Of a stretch of 64,000 bases of DNA, positions 22,991 to 34,105 are shown one piece after another; positions within the stretch are counted from its first letter, which is position 1; each line of letters starts with the position of its first letter. A program made the position numbers and the translations under genes. Source of the DNA: Bryum argenteum (taxonomy: Eukaryota > Streptophyta > Bryopsida > Bryales > Bryaceae); contig CM073323.1 in the NCBI GenBank assembly GCA_037043015.1, forward strand, positions 4,774,001 to 4,838,000, in the 5' to 3' direction. Under the pieces are notes generated by a model. That model saw only the letters and a list, made by a program, of their open reading frames with translations, searched no databases and was not told the DNA's origin.

Positions 22991-24459
22991 GCATCGATCT
23001 TGTCAATGTAGCAGAAGCTTATAACACTTAATCGATTTTATCACAATTGTGAAGAAGATAGTGATTGTCTGCAAGATCTGCCTTGTTTCTAATGAAGATT
23101 GAATGTTGACAGACATGATTTTTGGTGTTTCATGGCTGACTGCCGGTGGTTATATGCAATTGTTTCAGTATCTCTCTAAAAAATATTTTTGTGCAGAGGA
23201 TGCATTTAAAGAAACTGATGAATTTCAGGATCTGTGCTTTATTTGATATCATTTCTCCCAATAATGTCCCCAAGTTGTTATTGCTTCTATTGGATTCTTT
23301 GTGAGATTGAATTCAGGCTGTATTGGATACTAAAATGATGATGTTACAACAATTTAATAAACAAAATAAAAATGAGCGATGACAAAGCACCATTCAATTG
23401 TTTCATTATATTCATATATAGTCATGTTTTGTCAAGGTTGTTAAATGATGAGATTAATTATATTCTTATTTCAGAATAAAATTTGTTCGTGTACTTTAGT
23501 GTATGGAGGTTTATGATGATAATTCTTAATATAACTTTTTGTTTGTGAAGGTCAAATTGTACTAGAGCTAAAAGGACAAGGCTCTTTGGGTTCATATGTA
23601 TCTCCTTTGTGAATAAGAAGTGAGAAGGATTCATGAGTATGGGATTTCTATTTAAGAGAGAAATCATATTTTACACATTACTAACAGTGTTTTTCTTGAA
23701 TTAACCACTCTTTTATCTCTCATGTAGGATTCCTTACAAGAAAACTTGTAGAAATGTACTTTGATGTCGTATTGTCTCTTTGTCAAACTTTCTCTTGATT
23801 AAGATGTTATCATAGTTTGTCTCATTTTATTCACTTTTAATTTAGACAGTTAAATTGTGATAACAAAGTGTGATGTCATCCAACTCATTCATGGTAAGAA
23901 TGTAAGATGTGAAAGGACGAATGCATAGCGTCTTTTATCTAATGTATCACAAGCCATAGTTGACACAATGTGAGAAAATATTGAACTTCAAGACATATGC
24001 AAATTTACTAGCCATGATACAACTCTCAGCTAATGGACCCAAAACCTTACCATGTACTTTATAAAATCCCCAATTTTTGGGATTATTTTTTCAAAACTTT
24101 ACTCTAAGATGTGAGGTTACAAGCTCTGTGAAGGTCCAAATATTGTCTAAATTGGATAGATGTATATTGCAAAAGTTGTAGGCATTTTTATGCTAGTTTG
24201 GAAAGAAAGGGCAATTTCATTAAAGGAACCATGTTGATTTCAAAGAAATATTAAATTTGAGAAATTAATGAGAAGGGCTTGTCTTGCCCATTTCAATTTA
24301 TATTGCAATGAGGCCTTACCTCTTCTAATTTCCATAGTAATTGAATTATTTTATGTAACATTTTTCTTTGTCTCTTTCTCCTATTGATAAAGTATCTCCC
24401 CTTCCATCCATTATTGAGAATCATAATCACTAAAAAAATAAAAAATAAATTTCCGTAGA
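22991..24459. other. AT-rich intergenic DNA, no gene recognised
   Basis: Begins with the probable 3' region of the PPPDE gene (AATAAA-like signals near 23350-23370). No further gene seen. Confidence 0.5.
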
Positions 24460-24467
24460 CTAGAAGG

Positions 24468-24620
24468 CAGCGTTGTCTTATCACGCCAAATTCCTATTCA
24501 TTTGTCTAACACAATTTAGATGAGATGTACATTTGATACATTGATGACGTCTTAGATGTACATCTCATCTAAATTGTGTTAGACAAATGAATAGGAATTT
24601 TGTATGATAAGACAACCCTG
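24468..24620. mobile_element. hAT-type palindromic MITE (153 bp)
   Basis: The termini are CAGCGTTGTCTTATC and, in reverse complement, CAGGGTTGTCTTATC. The flanks CTAGAAGG (24460-24467) and CTAGAAGA (24621-24628) are an 8-bp target duplication with one mismatch. Nearly the whole element is a fold-back, with inner arms of about 45 bp that pair perfectly. Confidence 0.8.
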
Positions 24621-24628
24621 CTAGAAGA

Positions 24629-25690
24629 TGGTTGGATCATTGTTAGTTGGTTAAATTATATTATTTTTCCTTTTTCAATACCTTCTTGCACGTTAGGATG
24701 TTTTCACAACTCCACTACCTCAAAGTATTAGTATGTAGGTGCCTAACACGATCATTGAGTCAATCTTTTGTATTAAAAAAAGTAAAATCTAAGATCCTAC
24801 AATTCAACACCATAGAGACTCATACAAAATGCATTAAAGAGAGCTATTTGAATGGTTTTTAGAAAAGAATGCATGAAAACTACAAGGGTTAGTTTGAACA
24901 ACTCTTACACTAGTTTTGAAATAATTGTTAGATAAAAGCAAAAAACCTTTGAAGTAGTTATTGAAAGGTATTTCAAACTAAAAGCTTTGGAATATACAAC
25001 TATCCAAATTCTTAGTTTCAAGTAATTACTTTCGTCTCTTCCATTTATTGTGCGTCGTCTCTTATAAGACAATGAAATTGAGTCTTTAATGTATAAAAAC
25101 ATTATGTTTAACTAAGTTTTGAAGTAACAAGTTAAATCCCTACAAGTACTTAATGACAATCTAACTCTATCTTGATTTAAAATTGTAGAGCAATTGTAGT
25201 AGAAACGGTTGGGAAAAAGGCAGTTATTGCAGCGGTTGTTTTGGAAAGGAAATCGTGTTGAAGCCCCCTCGTTCTCGTTGTGCCTTGATGCCGCCAAGAC
25301 CTCTTAAAGCTACAACAACCACTAATGACTTGTGTACCTCACTTGCACTTGATTCCTATTTGTTTGGGTCATTTGAATACAGTGGTTGTTTGTCAAAAAA
25401 ATTGGATTGATGAATGTTGAATAAGATAGGTTGAAGATGTGTTCAGATTGAAATACATAAGTAATAGGTCAATATGTTAATTGGGACCAATTGTTGGCAA
25501 ATGATCAAAAATAAGTGCGGAGCACAATCTACAAAAATAATTTATGTACAAAAGTGGTGGTTTACAAATTAGTAGAATGGTTCTTGAAGCAAAGACAAAG
25601 GTATACAAATAATCAATCCTAAGTATGGCTAAATCATACAAAATTTTAATGGTAGATTGTGCGGAATCATCAATGCAACAACTTAAAGGA
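24629..25690. other. Intergenic DNA upstream of the MYB-related gene
   Basis: No supported gene. An undetected 5' exon of the MYB-related gene could lie here. Confidence 0.4.
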
Positions 25691-25756
25691 TGAAGGAGTG
25701 GTAGATGGTGCGGCAACTTGGATACAAGAGATTGGAAGCTGAGGCAACGACTCATT

Positions 25757-28700
25757 ATGGAACAATGTGGGGTGATGCTTGAACCAGCATCTAGTAGAAA
25801 GGTCAATTCCATGATTCCTGAGCACTATCTTCAAAACATGGATTCTTTGGGACTACAACAACTTGAGCATTTAGAGAAGGAACTGGAGCAAGCAAAGAAA
25901 AAGGTAGTTCATCATTTTATATCTATTAAGCAAGTAGTCAATAATTTTTTTGATTAAGAATTATCCAAGTTTATGAATGCATATAAAGCTCAAGATCTGC
26001 AGTGACATGTTTTTCTATCACTTTTAAAACATCAAACTCATTTATCGTAGAAGATGTCTTGTACTCTCAAATAGAATCATAGATTTATGATACAAAAATG
26101 GGATACAAAGTGGTACATTAGAGAGATTTAATGTATTCAGATGATATCAAACCACAGTGAATTGTAGGGGCAATACTGTATATTTAATGTAAATCTAATA
26201 TAGTAAAGAAGAGATCTTAAATGTGAAATTTAGTTTTCCAATCACACATATGCTCATCAATAAGTAACAAAGCTGAAAAATATGCAGAATTTTTTAAAAT
26301 TTTATTTTAACATTGACTCCTAAGTGAACTTAGAAGTGAATAGAAAAATTGCATGAATTTAAAAACATTGTACAAAAAACATCTATTGGAAGTTTTAAAA
26401 TTATATATATATAAATAATTGATAAGATATTTCAAGTCCAAATCAATCAATTTTGAGGAGCATAGAATGAACTACATGTATAAACTATAAAAAATACAAG
26501 TGGATGAATATCATCCGATTACTAAAGGGAAATTCACTTTTATAACAAAATAATCTGAGTATAACATTGAAGTTTTACCAAGTAAAATTTCATAAGGACT
26601 AGTTTCATAATCTCTTTTCCTATGTCTATGAATCATGAGTATGATGTATTAATATCATCGAAGCTCATAGACTACAAGATTTGACTTCAATATTTTGAAC
26701 TTGATATTCTTATATGAAACTAACATGAAAAGTTTCACTGGGTATTTTAGAGTATATAAGAACACTAAAGTTGTCAACAACGTTGCTCTCGCAAAACATA
26801 TATAACTTGCACATAACAAACTGAATTCATACACATAATGCCTCTTCTAAAACACCACATATAGAAGGTCTTAGAAAAGTATCAACCAATTTACCTTTTC
26901 TCTTGCAAATTTGTGTTATATTGAACTCATTTATGTTCACTTGATACACTAGGTAACATATTATTGAATCATTTAAAAAAATAAATCATGAACAAGAAAT
27001 CAATATTGGAATTCATATAATTTGCGAACTTATAAACTGATCATTGGTGTGTACTCTTGAGAGAGATAATACTTGGAAAATATTCTATATGTATATAAAT
27101 TGCAATTGAATTAATGTATGATACTAGTATATGATCGTGTATAGAGATATACCTTGCTACTTGTGTACAACCTCCATAAAATGACTGAATTATGTATGAT
27201 GTTTTTGACAAGTTATTTTTATATATAAGTACTAAATTTGACCTTTCTTAGGTTTTGTTTCAGATTTGCATTTTTTTGAGAAAATCTGAAGTAGTATTTG
27301 TTAAAAATGGTGTTTTAGCAGATTTTGGTGTTGAAAGCACAAGAACATCGAGAAACTTCATCCCCTGATACCAAAGTATGAATATTACTCTTCTCTATTC
27401 TATAGTGTTGGTAAGTTGCTTTGGTTTAGGATGTTAATGATTGTTATTCCTTTAACTTCAAAGCACCATGGAATTTGTACTAGAATTGAAGAAAGGAAAA
27501 ACAAATTAAAACAAACACTGAAGCCTAATTATGGGTTTTGGCAAAAAAGTCATTCAACCTACCTATCATGATATGATTTCATGAAAGTATTTGAATATAT
27601 ACTAGAACACCTATTATAGAGTAACTTGTTGAATCTAACAAGTCATTCTATGATTGATGTATAAAACCCGTAAATATGGAAACTAATGATGTGAAAGTGA
27701 GCATTAACAATCTTACTTTATACTAGATGAGGTTGTACTTTATCGAAACAAGTTCATCAGTCACATAACTGCTATGGGGTTAAACCACTATTCAAATCTT
27801 TTTTTGGCTTCACACTATTGATAAGTAATTAGCTTCGATGATCATTAATTATATTAGTATAAATGTTTCAACAAAATGTGATTGTATAAGCTTATTACGT
27901 TGTTACATTTGTACACAGCAAGCCTCTGAGAGTAGATATTGGACAAATGAAGAGCGCCAAAGATTCAAAAAAGCCCTCAAGACGTAAGACACACCTAGAT
28001 TTATATATGAAACATACTAGCAAAGTAAAGGCCTACCATATTGCTACAATACAACCCAAGACAAACACAATTAAATGCTATAACAAGGTAAGTCGAACCA
28101 AATTAATAATTCTGACCAAGTAAATAAGAAGGTGCCTTTCTCACATCATCATATCTATTGATCCTCAAAAACAGATGATCTTATAACAAACATGTGGACA
28201 TGATTGTAAATCATCTTTTCTAAATGCACATATGAAATCAAAGATTCACCACCTACCAAGATGAACTTCATGCCTCAAACTTACACTATGCCCTCATACA
28301 TTCGTGCCCCTCCAAATCCATATTATTGAAGTGTAATATTTCCACTACAATCTCCACCAAGTCTCATTTAATAAAAAACTCTTGTCGGAAATCCTAACGA
28401 GATCCTAGTAGAAATACCACACTTTTCCTCTGGTCATTTGACCAAACATTCAAATATTGCACATGAAAGTATGTGAGCACCGAAGTTAGAGAAAGTATGC
28501 TAGAATTCTTATCAATCAAATTTGGTGTTTGTGAAATGTAATACTCCTTCCATCTCACTAAAATATCGTGATTTGCTTCAAAAGTTTGTCGAAACACTTG
28601 ATGTTGTTGTATGAGCCTCTTCGGTCCAACAAAACAGTATTGAGCTATCCTAATAGGTCATACAATACCCTTTATATCTATCTCATTCATGTTGTATAAA

Positions 28701-29232
28701 TCTGCAACATACGTTACATATTGAGACTCTAAAAGTTGAATCTTATTCCCTTGTAATATTGAAATCAGAGGAGCAGTAGACAACTGTTGTGAATGAATAT
28801 CAACATCTTGTGAGTCTTACTAGTTTGGTTCAATGGGGGTGGTTCACAGGTTTGGAACAGATTTTGCAGCCATAGCCAAGTTCGTCGGCACTCGCAGTTC
28901 AACACAAGTTCGCACCCATGCACAGAAATACTACGCAAAATTGGTAACTATGCTTTTCTTGCTGAATTACAACTACTTCAGAGTTCAGAGCAGTACTATT
29001 GAATCTATTCGGTGCATTGCACACTATTTTGCATCCCTGCAATTCTACGAGTACATAGGAATGTAGTAGAAATGAGAATAGAAATGTTTGCTTGAGTAAA
29101 GAACAGCTTGATAATACCTCATTTATGTATACGATGTGCGTGTAGATAAGAGACTATAAGCGCTCAGGCAAGGCCGGAGCAGCATCCATGAAAGGCCGTG
29201 AGGATGTGGCCACTAGACTACCCGCAATGTGA
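25757..29232 (+). CDS. MYB-related SHAQKYF-type transcription factor, about 148 aa, 5 exons
   Basis: Single-repeat MYB proteins with the SHAQKYF signature bind I-box/evening-element-type DNA and act in the nucleus. Proposed exons are 25757-25903, 27322-27375, 27919-27983, 28850-28943 and 29146-29232; all boundaries are GT-AG and phases agree throughout. Exon 1 encodes a Leu-rich heptad stretch (LQQLEHLEKELEQAKKK), a likely coiled coil that recalls the K-box of MADS proteins. Exons 3 and 4 join into the MYB repeat: SRYWTNEERQRFKKALKTFG, then DFAAIAKFVGTRSSTQVR and THAQKYYAKL, a variant of SHAQKYF. Exon 5 adds a basic tail ending in RLPAM. Missing: the usual middle Trp of the repeat is replaced by Ile (AAIAKFV), as is common in this class. 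The start is uncertain: the frame is open upstream to 25691 and an earlier exon may exist. Confidence 0.75.
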
Positions 29233-29539
29233 TATATAATGCAATTGCCAAATTCATTTTAGTGGTTATGAGGCAATTTTTAGAGATCATAACATGTTGG
29301 AATATTACCTGAACATATTTGAATCAAGACATAGTCGGTATATCAGCTTAATCATCTGTTTCAAGTCTGAGATCTTGGACCACATTTTGCCTTCTGCTTC
29401 TTTTCCTCTTTTTCACATTCATAACAATTTTGGGCTACTCTTGATTTCAAATTAAATGAACAAAACTTTCTACTAGATTGCAAGTCTTGACTTTGTTGTT
29501 ACTACATCAGTCACATAGGTGACAAAATTCGAAGTCGAA

Positions 29540-29627
29540 ATGTGCCGGCTCCTTAGCTTGACGTGAACATGCCTTTCGAAATGTGAAATTATGTGCCGGC
29601 TCCTTAGCTTGACGTGAACATGCCTTT
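29540..29627 (+). repeat. 51-bp tandem duplication
   Basis: Second copy starts at 29591. Both contain TGCCGGCTCCTTAGCTTG without a mismatch over about 37 bp. Confidence 0.9.
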
Positions 29628-29736
29628 ATCTCACAGTGCATTTGATCATGCTCATTGTGAAAGAATAATGAGGAGTAGCTTGCGAGCATTGCAATGTTAG
29701 CATGGTATGGACATGAATTTACTCGGGATGTTGTTG

Positions 29737-29766
29737 CTTTTGCGACGAATTTTGGCAGTAGCAATG
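29737..29766 (+). repeat. 30-bp dispersed direct repeat
   Basis: An identical 30-bp stretch containing GCGACGAATTTTGGCAGTAG recurs at 30370-30399, 633 bp downstream. Confidence 0.85.
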
Positions 29767-30369
29767 TTTTTGTCTTTCTCGTCCTCAGATGAAACTAGTT
29801 TGGACAACGGTGACTAGTTCTCCTTGTTCAATCCAAGCTCTCATTCAGCAAGTGCTTGACTTTGATCTTGTGTGTTCTCCATGAAACTTTGCAAGTGTGT
29901 TCTTGATGAGCTTGTTGTCATTTTTCACTCAGAATTGGTGCTAACAAACCTCCTTTGAAGGTTGCCTGTTCAATGAGCAAATGGGTTTTGTTGTAAAGCA
30001 TTGTCACTAAAATTGGTGATAAATATCCATGGATTGGAAAAGTATCAAGAAGAGTGTCTTTAAGTATTAAACTTTTTTGGCGAGCATAGAGTTTTATATC
30101 TGATTTGCGGCGAACCTATAAACTTCTACTTATGAATGGAAGCTTATAGGTGCTTTGTAAACCAAAGTCTAGCTATTCTTTAACTCTTAAGTACTTTGGG
30201 ATTTGTACATGAAAACAACAATCTTCTTTGTTGAATGCCCCAATTGTACGGTTTTTGATCATGGTTGGTTTTTGAGTATCCCTCCTGAAGTTTATAGTCA
30301 AACTCGAAGTTGAAAACGGAGCCATGTTTGATTTGTGTTGATCTTGCAAGATTTTCTTTACAAGATTTT

Positions 30370-30399
30370 CTTTTGCGACGAATTTTGGCAGTAGCAATG
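30370..30399 (+). repeat. 30-bp dispersed direct repeat, second copy
   Basis: Identical to 29737-29766; the pair may mark the edges of a duplicated or inserted segment. Confidence 0.85.
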
Positions 30400-30807
30400 C
30401 AATGGTGCCTAGTTGGTGAGTTTTTCTATCGTGACGCTTTCTAATTCATATTTACGATCCGTTTAGTTTTGTACAATGTCTTGTGCCCAGAACAAGATGA
30501 ACCTTGTTTTCATGCTCTTAACAAGAGCTTAGAGAAGAGAGAAAAGCATTTCACCTCTTGTTTCAATGAGCTGTAACCCCTTCAATAAAAAATGGGAAAA
30601 TTAAATATTTTCCGGGCAGCCCAGGAGGCCAGCACGGCCGCGGCCTGCTGGCCCCGACGGCTCTCCGCGGCAACAGGCGGCTCTCCGCGACGCCCTAACT
30701 CATTGATGTCCCCAGCCCATCTCGTGCAAGCTCGATTGACAGATCGTGGTAGGCAAGGCGTGAAATCCCAGAGTGGGGTTTCGACGAAGAGCGTGTAGGA
30801 TCTCGTC

Positions 30808-31242
30808 ATGGGGCGCAAGGCAGGGGTGATGCGCGTCAACCCCAAGACGCTAACGCGCAAAACACTACCCTGCTTTCAGGAGATGCTGATCTTTCTCTCG
30901 TGCATTCAGAAGCACAATTACGACGATGACAAGTGCGCCGCTGAGAAGCGCGCTCTCAACATGTGCATGGAGCTCCAGGTACTCTAGATTCAAATTTTTG
31001 CACAATTCTGTTGCAAGCTAGGGTTTAGGGTTTAGCGCTCTATGAGCCACACTCCAATCTACGATTCCTTGCTTAGTTTATTCGGATTCTCATCAGAGAT
31101 AGAAATGTGGCGAATGCTCTTAGAGTATTGATTAGAGAGCAATGTGTGGCGTGGGATGGTGCAGTCTAAGCAGCCAAAGCAGAACAGCACAATCAACTAT
31201 CATCTTCAGAGAATATCGCGCATGATGAAGGCACCAAAATGA
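30808..31242 (+). CDS. Twin-CX9C (CHCH) protein resembling mitoribosomal mS37, 82 aa, 2 exons
   Basis: CHCH proteins are imported into mitochondria and held by two disulfides; mS37 (Mrp10/CHCHD1) is a small-subunit mitoribosomal protein. Exon 1 (30808-30978) encodes MGRKAGVMRVNPKTLTR, then the two Cys pairs PCFQEMLIFLSC (Cys22 and Cys32) and KCAAEKRALNMC (Cys43 and Cys53), both with exactly nine residues between. Exon 2 (31165-31242) adds SKQPKQNSTINYHLQRISR and a short basic end; the NYHLxR motif is typical of the mS37 C-terminus. The intron is phase 0, GT-AG, 186 bp. The first ATG is used because it gives the basic MGRK start common in these proteins. Each exon is too short to stand out as an open frame, so the gene is easily missed. 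Another CHCH assembly factor is a less likely alternative. Confidence 0.85.
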
Positions 31243-34105
31243 TAAGCCTTCTTTAAGCTTTGCCGAGGTGGTGCCGGACTTTTTGATCAGTAGGGTTGCT
31301 GAGGTATTTATCAGTCTGGGAAGTTTGTGCTAGAATGGCCGTTGTAGACATATCACATCCTTTGTATCCCTTTCATTGTAAGTAGGCAGGGAGAGTCAAT
31401 CTGATACTGCAGCACTCTTAATACATTTTGGTTCTCTTTCCATTTGTTACTGTCAATTCAGCAGAGTCGGGAGGTCTGAGTTCTTGCTGTAATATCTTTT
31501 CAAGAATACGGATGTTCATAGCTCAATACGAGTGCCTGAATCTTTGTCCTCTTTGAAACAAATCCGTGTCAATTTTGCTGTAACCCCCAATTCTGGGACT
31601 GCATATTCTGTGGAAGTGAGTGCCAATTGTTCAATTGTTCAAGAGAATGCCAATAAGCATGGTGCTCGTGGGAAATTGTGCCGTAATCTTCGAAGATCAG
31701 TTTGTGGTACTTATGACTCGGTAATTAGGGTTTGTTTGCTCCGTGAAAATCAATTGCGAATGGCCTGATTATCGTGAATTTGTGGGAAGTTTAATAATAA
31801 TGCTGTGACGTTGTGTAAGCACGAGTATCTGTCTCGTCTTGTTTGTGTCGGGCAGAGTCACTAATAATCTGAAAGAAGACTTGTAGCTTGCTAGGAAGTT
31901 CATAGAGTCCTAATTCTTTTATGATTGTATACATGTATTCTACGTTCAATATGTAACCCAAGAATGAGCCGAGTGACCTCAAGAAGAAGAAACAAACTCC
32001 AGTCCTGTTGAGGTCAACAAGTAGTCGGAACATTCTACATGAGCTTTCAGCAGGAACGATTTGAAGCTCCCAATTCCAATCATACTAACCATTTCGGTAT
32101 AACATTCAGATGGTTTGGATATTGCAGGCGAGTTTCAGCAATTTCATCAATTAACATGAGGAATTGTGAATTCTGTGCTTGGTGGTTTAGATGTTTCTAA
32201 GTTCGTACCCCGCTTATGGGAGCCCTTACACCCATCCACGGACGTAAAGAACTTGACATTATTCTGAATGACTTTATCCCGCCTCTCAGCTGTTGTAGGC
32301 TATGTACTGTACTTTGTTGCAGAGAACATTTTCAAGGGGCTGGTAGCATCAACTGACGTTGGTCTTATAACTACAGTTACAAGTTTTTAGCAAAATCAGG
32401 AGCGCGTTGGAAGGATGTATTGGACGTGGAGGCTGTCTGCTTGTAGACCACTTGAAGTCAATTCTATGCTATCAAGGATATGCGTAGCCGGGGACCTCAG
32501 AAATCTCTTTCTGTCACCCTTTGGTACGACAAGCCACCGTATGATTTGGCAGGTCAATAAGTACAAGTCACCATCTGGTTAGGCAAGTCATTCGGTACAA
32601 GTCTTGAAAAAACGTGACCTCGACGTTACTATAATGTAGGTCATAATATTGTATGAAGCCAATTTGACACCTCTAACGTCATATTTTCTGTTTCAAATTT
32701 GACACCCTAACTGCCGAACACAAACATATGCACGGCAACACTTGTGTTTTACTGTAATAAATTGAAGCATTTCTTATATACGAATTCTGCACGTATTGCC
32801 TCACTGTTACAGATTTCCACTGAGATAGTGACATTGAAACGACTGATGTGCCAACATGATTAAATTGTTTACAATAGCAAATCGTGCCACGTTGTAGATG
32901 CCACAGAATCAAAGCCCAATTCATGTGTCACGACTGTTTCAGTGAATCAAGAGTCCATTCAAGACCCACCCCAAGAAAGAACACCCTCTTGCTATCGCTT
33001 TTACAGGCAGCCGGCCGCGATCATGAGTCCATTCGATCAACTCAAGAAGCATCAACTTTTGATTCCGATCAGAATCGCAACCTCTACAAGAATCGATTCC
33101 TGTCTCCTTTGGCAAGTGGCCTGAATTAAGAGCCATCCATGTCCCAGCCCTACGGCAAAAACGCATGAGCCTTTTCAGACTGAAGAGTGTCCATATAAGT
33201 TAGTGGTCTCACCAGAAAGCAAAAGCACGCACTGATTCGTACCCTAGATGTGGAAAGTCAGAGCATCACCTTGACTTGCAGAGACTCTCATCTTTCTATG
33301 TATCCATCTCTACAAGGCCGTCCGTCCGTCCTCAAGCGATTGATAAGAGCAGGCCTTTCATACACACCCAAATTCATGTAGCCGTGTGGCCTTTTTTTGA
33401 GTTTTAAAGCTCCGTCAATAGCGTGAGCCCCACTGACAGCCAATAATAGTCTCTTTACGTGGCGTTCGGAAAAGGGAAAAGAAGATGGAGCAATGGAAAC
33501 TCCATCTGCGTCACCAACCCGTGCAGCCAGTTCATCAGCGAGCTAATAATAATCATCATCGCTGGCATATTATAGGCTTAATAAGCAGGAGAGCTGGAAC
33601 GGATCCTTTCCGCCTACTCACTCTAGCCAGAGAAGCTTCTTCTTGGTGCCTTTTCAAGTACCTTGTAGATAAATCCTCATTAGCGATGGCATGGTTATTG
33701 CATGCCTCGAGCAACTGAACCGGGCTGCCTGACGTCGGTGACACTTGTACGTGGTCGGAGCCATGGTTCGTAAAACTCTACATTCGAGAACTTCTTTGAC
33801 TTAGCCCTTGCACATGATGCTCAGACCTGAAAAGCCTCGTGATGTAGAAAGCTCGACAGTTGTCTAGTCGAAGCTCCTCCCACAGGACTTGCTTTCAGGT
33901 AACCCGGATTTGGTGTGCCCAACCCAACGTTTGCTTTTAGAGTCTAGTTCCCCTTCAGCGTTACCGCTTTTCTGGTACAGTAGTTATTGGCTGACCGCTT
34001 TCGATCCAATTCTGAGCAGGGCTATGAACGTTCTAAGACAGAGTGATCCATGTCGAAGGCGTCGTTAGAGGTGAATCGATGGTACTGGAGGATTAGCTGT
34101 TCGCG
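31243..34105. other. Intergenic DNA, no gene recognised
   Basis: The first part is probably the 3' region of the CHCH gene. A plus-strand frame at 31532-31768 (78 codons) and frames near 32884-33129 match no known protein. The base composition is less AT-rich than on the left side of the window. Confidence 0.45.

Larger units (their letters stand above)
29233..30807. other. Intergenic DNA with short repeats
   Basis: No gene recognised. It contains a 51-bp tandem duplication and a dispersed 30-bp repeat listed separately. From about 30600 the sequence turns GC-rich and is probably promoter/5' leader of the CHCH gene. Confidence 0.5.

Noticed and set aside
31532-31768. 78-codon frame downstream of the CHCH gene
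   Set aside because: No recognisable homology; more likely 3' flanking DNA.
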